Positions 62,474 through 64,000 of a stretch of DNA of 64,000 bases are shown one piece after another. The stretch is from Leptospira ryugenii. Its GTDB lineage: Bacteria; Spirochaetota; Leptospiria; Leptospirales; Leptospiraceae. The translations under genes and the position numbers were made by a program. The DNA lies in the NCBI RefSeq assembly GCF_003114855.1, contig NZ_BFBB01000001.1, forward strand, positions 1 to 64,000, read 5' to 3'. The stretch's first letter is position 1; every line of letters begins with the position of its first letter. A model generated the notes under the pieces. It did no database searches. It worked only from the letters and a program-made list of their open reading frames with translations, and was not told where the DNA came from.

Positions 62474-64000
62474 TTGGTTTTCCAAAATAGGGAATGAAAG
62501 TGTTTTAAACCATGCCTGCTGTGGAGAAGTCGTCGGATCTCTCGTTCACTTACGGAAGCAATCCCATTTGCCAATACTTCTTCTGCTAATTTTTCTAAAG
62601 ATTGTTTGGTTCGATCAGTTTCTTTTGGTCGATCACGCATCATGAAGAGATGATTTCCAAATACCAAAGGATCCATTAAAATTTGTTGGATCGCTTCCGA
62701 TTCTGTCATTCCTCTGCTTTCTGTCTGATCTCTTGTCTCTCTCGATGTAAAGGAAGACAATGAAGTAAGTCTAGCTACAAGAGGAGATAGTATCCAAGAA
62801 AACCAAATCGGTGATGTCCAATAGAATAGTTGGGTTTCTAATCTATACAAAAAAATAGCAGAAAGACAGCCCATCAACAAAGGAAAACCAAAGGAAGTAA
62901 AGCTGAGTTTCCAAGAGAGACCATTTGATATATTTCGATTTTGGTTCTTCCAAATTACTTTTTTTCCAATCAATGTATAGAGTACAAATTGTACATGTCG
63001 TAACATATTTGTCGGAGCCATTAAAAATGAAATGATGGTTTCCGATAGAAAAAAGAATAGCAATTGGCCTCTTTCTTTTGCTTTGGTGTTTCGTCTTAAA
63101 AATTCTGTGCCAAAAGCTAAAAATTTAGGGAAAAATAGTAAGGATAGAGTGATGATCTGGAGTTGCATTGCCTTTCCTAAGTATACTTGCCGGAAAATGA
63201 TATCAAAACTTTCCGAACTGAATGCCAAACGAAAGAAGCGTAAATCTGATAAATATAAATAGGCAGAAAGTCCAATAAAGATTAACCAAAATGCACTCGA
63301 AAGATATGAAAAAATTCCCAAGAGTATGGAAATCTTCGATTGAAAATTCAATTCGTTTGCGCCCAAAAACCAAAAGTGTTGTATATTCCCTTGGCACCAT
63401 CTTTGGTCTCTTTGTAAGGATTCAATCCAACTAGGCGGATACTCTTCAAAACTACCCAAATCGTCTAAAGAGAATCTAACCGTATAACCAGATCTTCTCA
63501 TCAGAGCGGCCTCAATCGTATCATGGCTCAGGATTTTTCCACCAATAGCACCTAATTTGGGTAATTTGGGTAAGGCACAATGTTCAATAAATGGTTCCAA
63601 ACGAATGATCGCATTGTGTCCCCAAAAGGAAGCAGAGTACAATTGCCAATAGTTAGCACCAGTCAAATAGTACTTACTGTACAAGGATTGTGATTTTTGA
63701 AATATTTTTTGGAAGAAGGTTTCTGTCCTGTGGATGATGGGATTTGTTTGGAGAATGCCAATGGAAGTTTCTGTTTCCATTTTTTTGGCAAGAAGTGACA
63801 TTCCTTTTCCAGTCATATAACTGTCAGCATCTAGTACTATCATATACCGATAATTTTTTCCAAACCTTCTACAAAAATCAGAAATGTTTCCACTTTTGCC
63901 ATTGGTGTTGATCTTTCTTCTGCGGTAATAGATCCTTCCTGAACCATTGGTCTCTTTCAAAAGATCGATGTAGCTTTTTTCTTCTTTGATCCAAACTGAT
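62428..64000 (-). CDS. opgH: Glucan biosynthesis glucosyltransferase H (partial)
   Basis: The frame is open to the right edge (64000), so the N-terminal part is missing; at least 523 residues are present. Landmarks of OpgH/MdoH are YRRRKINTNGKSGNISDFCRR, the metal-binding VLDADSYM, ILSHDTIEAALMRRSGY, and Q-x-x-R-W in LQRDQRWCQGN. Several membrane spans follow. The enzyme polymerises UDP-glucose into periplasmic glucans at the inner membrane. The stop lies 28 bp beyond the convergent fabI stop, in a hairpin. Confidence 0.92.
   Translation of the reverse strand, partial: SVWIKEEKSYIDLLKETNGSGRIYYRRRKINTNGKSGNISDFCRRFGKNYRYMIVLDADSYMTGKGMSLLAKKMETETSIGILQTNPIIHRTETFFQKIFQKSQSLYSKYYLTGANYWQLYSASFWGHNAIIRLEPFIEHCALPKLPKLGAIGGKILSHDTIEAALMRRSGYTVRFSLDDLGSFEEYPPSWIESLQRDQRWCQGNIQHFWFLGANELNFQSKISILLGIFSYLSSAFWLIFIGLSAYLYLSDLRFFRLAFSSESFDIIFRQVYLGKAMQLQIITLSLLFFPKFLAFGTEFLRRNTKAKERGQLLFFFLSETIISFLMAPTNMLRHVQFVLYTLIGKKVIWKNQNRNISNGLSWKLSFTSFGFPLLMGCLSAIFLYRLETQLFYWTSPIWFSWILSPLVARLTSLSSFTSRETRDQTESRGMTESEAIQQILMDPLVFGNHLFMMRDRPKETDRTKQSLEKLAEEVLANGIASVSEREIRRLLHSRHGLKHFHSLFWKTNSHSKHSSWNGRSIP

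Noticed and set aside
1..64000. tRNA genes, rRNA, insertion sequences, prophage and CRISPR arrays
   Set aside because: Looked for T-loop motifs, transposase and integrase motifs and regular spacer repeats by eye; none was found.

Overview
The window looks like chromosomal DNA of a spirochaete, most likely a Leptospira and probably a free-living member of the genus. The pointers are low G+C by eye, many short secreted lipoproteins with relaxed spirochaetal lipoboxes (…NC, …FHC, …FQC), abundant two-component, chemotaxis and cyclic-nucleotide genes, a LURP-one-like protein, DUF5777/YceI genes and an OpgH-type glucan synthase. This is inferred from protein character only; no rRNA or other phylogenetic marker is present. 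I saw no tRNA, rRNA, insertion sequence, prophage or CRISPR array.

Layout. Positions 1-210 are a run of strong hairpins ending in a terminator, a candidate structured RNA that enters from the left. 445-3238 (minus) is a three-gene lipoprotein operon: one SH3/TPR protein and two ankyrin proteins. 3729-5861 holds a double cNMP-fold protein and an ArsR regulator divergent from a small membrane protein, with a clear promoter/operator. 6125-16850 (plus) is a seven-gene chemotaxis operon: cheR, double-CheW, MCP, cheA-REC, cheB, a receiver-adenylate cyclase and a second MCP. It is closed by a tandem-hairpin terminator.

17403-24761 carries a beta-propeller lipoprotein, a membrane/DCC-thioredoxin-like fusion, a MarR regulator divergent from a small membrane protein, and an operon of TPR-AAA+ ATPase, TPR membrane protein and LURP-one-like protein. 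25039-29097 has a CAP-domain protein, a small exported protein with a paralogue 21 kb away, and a four-gene operon: two tiny lipoprotein cytochrome-like proteins with non-standard haem motifs, YceI, and a DUF5777-like barrel. 29619-36059 contains a secreted HEAIH peptidase, an oxidoreductase/AraC pair, a degenerate metallo-beta-lactamase-fold protein and a frameshifted HEYMH peptidase.

36144-41004 is an RND pump, a TetR regulator and an epimerase preceded by two in-phase palindromic operators. 41104-47544 (minus) is a run of secreted lipoproteins: an M43-like protease with choice-of-anchor-D repeats, a beta-lactamase-like hydrolase, and a Cys-rich lipoprotein whose start site is buried in a hairpin. 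47802-55538 holds a giant CheB-CheR-PAS histidine kinase, its receiver partner and a hybrid kinase. 55729-58378 is cyclase, TrmO and an alpha/beta hydrolase. 58505-62399 has a 7TM-AraC regulator and an SbtA-SbtB-FabI operon. The window ends inside opgH.

How the genes fit together. Sensing dominates: two sets of chemotaxis-type proteins, three histidine kinases including CheA, two predicted adenylate cyclases, one cNMP-fold protein and a P-II-like SbtB, a family known to bind adenyl nucleotides. Phosphorelay control of cAMP (receiver-cyclase in the che operon) and cAMP or energy control of bicarbonate uptake (SbtB) are the most attractive links. The outer layer is served by many lipoproteins and secreted metallopeptidases.
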